This document shows, in pieces, positions 7,562 through 9,412 of a DNA stretch of 9,412 nt. The position numbers and the translations under genes were made by a program. Each line of letters starts with the position of its first letter. Position 1 is the first letter of the stretch. The notes beneath the pieces were generated by a model, which saw only the letters and a program-made list of their open reading frames with translations, had not been told where the DNA came from and ran no database searches. This stretch comes from CAZLAP01 sp964557715. GTDB lineage: Bacteria; Patescibacteriota; Minisyncoccia; Minisyncoccales; RBG-13-42-11. The stretch covers positions 1 through 9,412 of the forward strand of contig CAZLAP010000022.1 in the NCBI GenBank assembly GCA_964557715.1. Reading direction: 5' to 3'.

Positions 7562-7937
7562 AAACAATCACTTTTCTGGTTCTGGGTCCGTCAAATTCAG
7601 CTAAGAAAATTTGCTGCCAGGTTCCTCTGATTAGGCGGCCGTTTTGAACAGGCAGATTTTTCCCCTGGCCTATAAGGCCGGAAAGAATATGGGAATCAGC
7701 GTTGTTGTCTATTTTATTGTGCTGAAAATCTCCGGAAGCCAATTTTTTGAACACAGCCAGCCAGTCCCGTTTTAAGCCCTTCTCGTTCTCGGTCAGCAAA
7801 ATGCCGGCTGTTGAGTGCGGAACAAAAATCAAAACAATTCCGTTTTTAAGGCCGGACTCTTCTATTGTTTTTTCAACCTTATCCGTAATATCTATTAACT
7901 GGTGTCTTTTTTGAGTTGAAATTTCAAACTCTTTCAT
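7551..7937 (-). CDS. yjbQ: YjbQ/UPF0047 family protein (secondary thiamine-phosphate synthase-like)
   Basis: 128 residues, near the usual 130-140. Diagnostic motifs: VPHSTAGILLTENE (38-51), FQHNKIDNNADSHI (71-84) and GTWQQIFLAEFDGPRTRKV (105-123). His41, His73, Asp81, His83 and Glu114 are in the positions where this family has its conserved polar cluster. E. coli YjbQ shows weak thiamine-phosphate synthase activity, but the physiological role of the family is unsettled, so the label is only a family name. No thiamine genes are in the window. It has a promoter that would give a leaderless mRNA and overlaps the DUF3175 gene. Confidence 0.93.
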   Translation of the reverse strand: MKEFEISTQKRHQLIDITDKVEKTIEESGLKNGIVLIFVPHSTAGILLTENEKGLKRDWLAVFKKLASGDFQHNKIDNNADSHILSGLIGQGKNLPVQNGRLIRGTWQQIFLAEFDGPRTRKVIVYEI

Positions 7938-7943
7938 TGTCTT

Positions 7944-7971
7944 ATTTTAGCAAAAATCATTTTTTATTCAA
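7944..7971 (-). promoter_or_regulatory. yjbQ promoter, predicted leaderless
   Basis: Minus strand: -35 TTGAAT (7966-7971), a 16-bp spacer, and extended -10 TGC-TAAAAT (TAAAAT at 7944-7949). Only six bases separate the -10 from the ATG at 7937, so the expected start site falls on the A of ATG. The -35 abuts the T tract of the upstream terminator. Confidence 0.65.
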
Positions 7972-8007
7972 AAAGAAAAAACCCTCGTGCAATTTTTGCG
8001 CCGAGGG
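7970..8007 (-). terminator. Rho-independent terminator downstream of rarA
   Basis: Stem CCCTCG/CGAGGG (7982-7987 with 8002-8007) with an inner GCAA/TTGC pairing, followed on the minus strand by TTTTTTTCTTTT (7970-7981). This is the distal terminator in the rarA-yjbQ spacer. Confidence 0.8.
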
Positions 8008-8009
8008 CT

Positions 8010-8060
8010 AAAAACGAAAAAGGGCACTTTGTGCTTCCTCCGAGGAAGCACAAAGTGCCC
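8010..8060 (-). terminator. Terminator formed by the palindromic repeat
   Basis: A 39-base hairpin (8022-8060, two 19-base arms around one C) is followed on the minus strand by TTTTTCGTTTTT (8010-8021). This makes a second, stronger stem terminator upstream of the one at 7970-8007. It contains repeat copy 1. Confidence 0.7.
8022..8060. repeat. Palindromic repeat, copy 1 (complete)
   Basis: Core arms TGTGCTTCCTC and GAGGAAGCACA separated by one C, extended outward by GGGCACTT/AAGTGCCC into a perfect 19-base inverted repeat. The same 23-base core recurs at 9390-9412 and, in split form, at 8071-8200. All copies show CTCCGAG at the centre on the plus strand, so they share orientation. Confidence 0.85.
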
Positions 8061-8066
8061 CTAAAA

Positions 8067-8204
8067 AATGGCTTGTGCTTCAGCAAAGAAGATAAATCTT
8101 CTTTTTCAAACGAATCCCGTTTACGGGATGAAGTTAGAAAAGAGAACGAAGTTCTCTTTGATCCCTTCGTTGTCGCTCGGGTCTCCGAGGAAGCACAAGC
8201 CATT
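8067..8204. repeat. Palindromic repeat, copy 2, split by a 101-bp hairpin-rich insert
   Basis: AATGGCTTGTGCTTC (8067-8081) pairs exactly with GAAGCACAAGCCATT (8190-8204). Joining 8071-8081 to 8183-8200 rebuilds the palindrome of the copy at 9387-9412 without a mismatch over the visible bases, so 8082-8182 behaves as an insert. Inside and at its edge lie four hairpins: AAAGAAGAT/ATCTTCTTT (8085-8104), ATCCCGT/ACGGGAT (8114-8129), AAAGAGAAC/GTTCTCTTT (8139-8159) and CTCGG/CCGAG (8176-8189, reaching into the right arm). No convincing gene is present. Confidence 0.75.
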
Positions 8205-8208
8205 AGTA

Positions 8209-9354
8209 TTATTTTAGATATTTTTTGCCTTTCAGTTTATCGGGAAGAAAATCTTCTTTGCTGTATTTTTCGTATCCTTTTCCGTAATTCAGCTCTTCCA
8301 TTAGCTTTGTTTCCGGGTTTCTCAACATTAAAGGTATAGGCAGGTTGCCGTATGTTTTTACGTCCTTCATGGCAGCCATATAGGCATTATAAGAACTTCT
8401 GTTTTTTTTGCACTGGCACAGATAAGTCGCTCCGTGAGCCAGATTAATGCCGCATTCAGGCAGTCCGATGGTTTCTACTGCTCTAAAGACATCGTTTGCC
8501 ACCACCAAGGCTGTTGGCTGAGCCAAACCAATATCTTCTGAGGCAAATATAACCATTCTTCTGGCTATGAATTTTGGGTCTTCTCCTGAATCTATCATCC
8601 TGGCCAGATAATACAGGGCAGCATCCGGTTGGCCGGCTCTCATGCTTTTAATGAAAGCTGAAATGGTATTATAATGTTCTTCCCCCGCTTTGTCATATCT
8701 TAAAAATTTGGACTGCAAGGTATTTTTTAAATTGTCTACGGTAATTTTTTTGTAAAGCTGGTGCGTATTTTCCAGCATGGTAATGGCCTGCCTTGCGTCT
8801 CCGTTAGCCATGTTAATAAGCCAGTCTTTTGCTTTTTTGTTCATTTTAAAGCCGGTTCTTTTAATTATGGCTTCCATTTCTCTGCCAGAAAGCTCGTTTA
8901 AAACAAAAATCTTGCAGCGGGAAAGCAGCGGTGAAATTATTTCAAAGCTTGGATTTTCCGTGGTAGCTCCGACAAGCGTTATCTCCCCTCTTTCCACAAA
9001 AGGAAGCAGATAATCTTGTTGGGATTTGTTAAAGCGGTGTATTTCGTCCAAAAACAAAATCTTGGGATATTTATTTGTATCCTCTTCAATAATTCTTTTA
9101 ATATCAGCTTTGCCGGAAGAAACAGCGGACAATTCGTAAAGCTTAGCGTTCAGACTGTTGGCATATATTTTAGCCAGGGTCGTTTTACCGGAACCAGGCG
9201 GTCCCCAGAGAACAAAAGAAAACAGATGCTTCTGTTTTATGGCGAGATTCAAGGGTTTTCCTTCGCCAACTAAATGCTCCTGCCCTTTAAAATCTTTTAA
9301 TGTTTTCGGCCTGATTTTTGAAGATAAAGGTTCCATTGATTTTTGTTTTTCCAT
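8209..9354 (-). CDS. rarA: Replication-associated recombination protein RarA (MgsA, AAA+ ATPase)
   Basis: 381 residues from the first ATG; the family is usually 420-450, so the C-terminus is compact. Motifs: RPKTLKDFKGQEHLVG (15-30), Walker A GPPGSGKTT (51-59), Walker B ILFLDEIHRFNKSQQ (99-113), sensor 1 LVGATTENPSFEI (127-139), Arg finger in SPLLSRCKIF (R146), sensor 2 NGDARQAITMLE (R188). The RarA-specific C-terminal tetramerisation part shows RRMVIFASEDIGLAQP (265-280) and LPECGINLAHGATYLCQC (298-315). RarA acts at stalled replication forks and gaps with SSB. The second Met (residue 7, 9336) begins the part that aligns with relatives (MEPLSSKIRPKTL) and is a credible alternative start, because the only promoter-like -10 overlaps the first ATG. 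It stands alone between terminators and repeats. Confidence 0.95.
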   Translation of the reverse strand: MEKQKSMEPLSSKIRPKTLKDFKGQEHLVGEGKPLNLAIKQKHLFSFVLWGPPGSGKTTLAKIYANSLNAKLYELSAVSSGKADIKRIIEEDTNKYPKILFLDEIHRFNKSQQDYLLPFVERGEITLVGATTENPSFEIISPLLSRCKIFVLNELSGREMEAIIKRTGFKMNKKAKDWLINMANGDARQAITMLENTHQLYKKITVDNLKNTLQSKFLRYDKAGEEHYNTISAFIKSMRAGQPDAALYYLARMIDSGEDPKFIARRMVIFASEDIGLAQPTALVVANDVFRAVETIGLPECGINLAHGATYLCQCKKNRSSYNAYMAAMKDVKTYGNLPIPLMLRNPETKLMEELNYGKGYEKYSKEDFLPDKLKGKKYLK

Positions 9355-9361
9355 TTTAGCA
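9353..9361 (-). promoter_or_regulatory. Candidate extended -10 of rarA, overlapping the first ATG
   Basis: Minus-strand TGC-TAAAAT (TAAAAT at 9353-9358) is identical to the yjbQ extended -10. It overlaps the ATG at 9354 and lies 16 bp before the second ATG at 9336. No -35 is seen at 16-18 bp. Confidence 0.4.
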
Positions 9362-9380
9362 AAAAACCGCCATTTTGGCG
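9361..9380 (-). terminator. Terminator-like hairpin just upstream of rarA
   Basis: Stem CGCCA/TGGCG with a three-base loop (9368-9380), followed on the minus strand by GTTTTTT (9361-9367). It would end a minus-strand transcript arriving from beyond the right edge. The stem is short, so this is moderate evidence. Confidence 0.5.
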
Positions 9381-9386
9381 ATCAAG

Positions 9387-9412
9387 GCTTGTGCTTCCTC
9401 CGAGGAAGCACA
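9387..9412. repeat. Palindromic repeat, copy 3 (cut by window edge)
   Basis: GCTTGTGCTTC-CTC-CGAGGAAGCACA, 26 bases matching the rebuilt copy 2 exactly and sharing the 23-base core with copy 1. The right arm is truncated by the window end. It places repeat copies on both sides of rarA. Confidence 0.75.

Noticed and set aside
7964..8203. Open frames through the rarA-yjbQ spacer on both strands (79 codons minus, and 8031-8339 plus)
   Set aside because: They read straight through the palindromes and hairpins, have low-complexity products with no family resemblance, and the plus frame runs into rarA antisense.
8022..8204. CRISPR array or integron attC site
   Set aside because: The repeat copies are not regularly spaced, there are no spacers of constant length, and no cas or integrase gene is present.
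7944..8204. Riboswitch (for example TPP) before yjbQ
   Set aside because: The predicted promoter leaves no leader, and the hairpins upstream are terminators and repeats, without recognisable TPP motifs.
2036..9354. Alternative genetic code with TGA as glycine (Gracilibacteria/Absconditabacteria type)
   Set aside because: All the complete genes are uninterrupted and full length under the standard bacterial code, with Gly encoded by GGN throughout. A reassigned TGA would leave many in-frame TGA codons.

Overview
The window looks like a compact, AT-rich bacterial chromosome fragment, most likely from a Candidate Phyla Radiation (Patescibacteria, Parcubacteria-like) organism. This assignment is inference. 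It rests on the gene content: a short PilB-PilC-pseudopilin cluster, a large membrane-anchored DNRLRE/fibronectin-type surface protein, a DUF333 miniprotein, short HPF and a compact RarA. It also rests on tight gene packing, all genes lying on the minus strand, and the lack of recognisable Shine-Dalgarno sequences. No rRNA, tRNA, CRISPR array, phage or transposase gene is visible.

Read in the direction of transcription (right to left), the layout is as follows. (1) 9412-8209: a palindromic repeat at the window edge, a terminator-like hairpin, then rarA, a AAA+ replication-recombination ATPase. (2) 8208-7938: a non-coding spacer of about 270 bp, crowded with hairpins. It holds two more versions of the palindromic repeat, one of them split by a 101-bp hairpin-rich insert, and two terminators for rarA. 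(3) 7937-6938: yjbQ, overlapping a DUF3175 gene, then a ribosome hibernation factor (short HPF/RaiA type). Two promoters here appear to give leaderless or near-leaderless mRNAs. (4) 6905-5329: a promoter, a lipid- or membrane-anchored PsbP-like protein, a six-helix ferric-reductase-like (MsrQ/YedZ type) haem membrane protein, an overlapping DUF333 protein, and a bidirectional terminator. This is a small cell-envelope operon. (5) 5293-1: a promoter, pilB (assembly ATPase), pilC (platform protein), a pseudopilin, and a very large surface protein that runs off the left edge. This is a type IV pilus-like operon.

The pilus genes supply the motor, the inner-membrane platform and one minor pilin-like subunit. 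The co-transcribed surface protein could be an adhesin or stalk partner, which is inference. The envelope operon and the yjbQ-DUF3175-hpf group have no obvious functional link to it. The most unusual elements are the palindromic repeat family around rarA with its split copy, and the recurring extended -10 boxes placed almost on the start codons.
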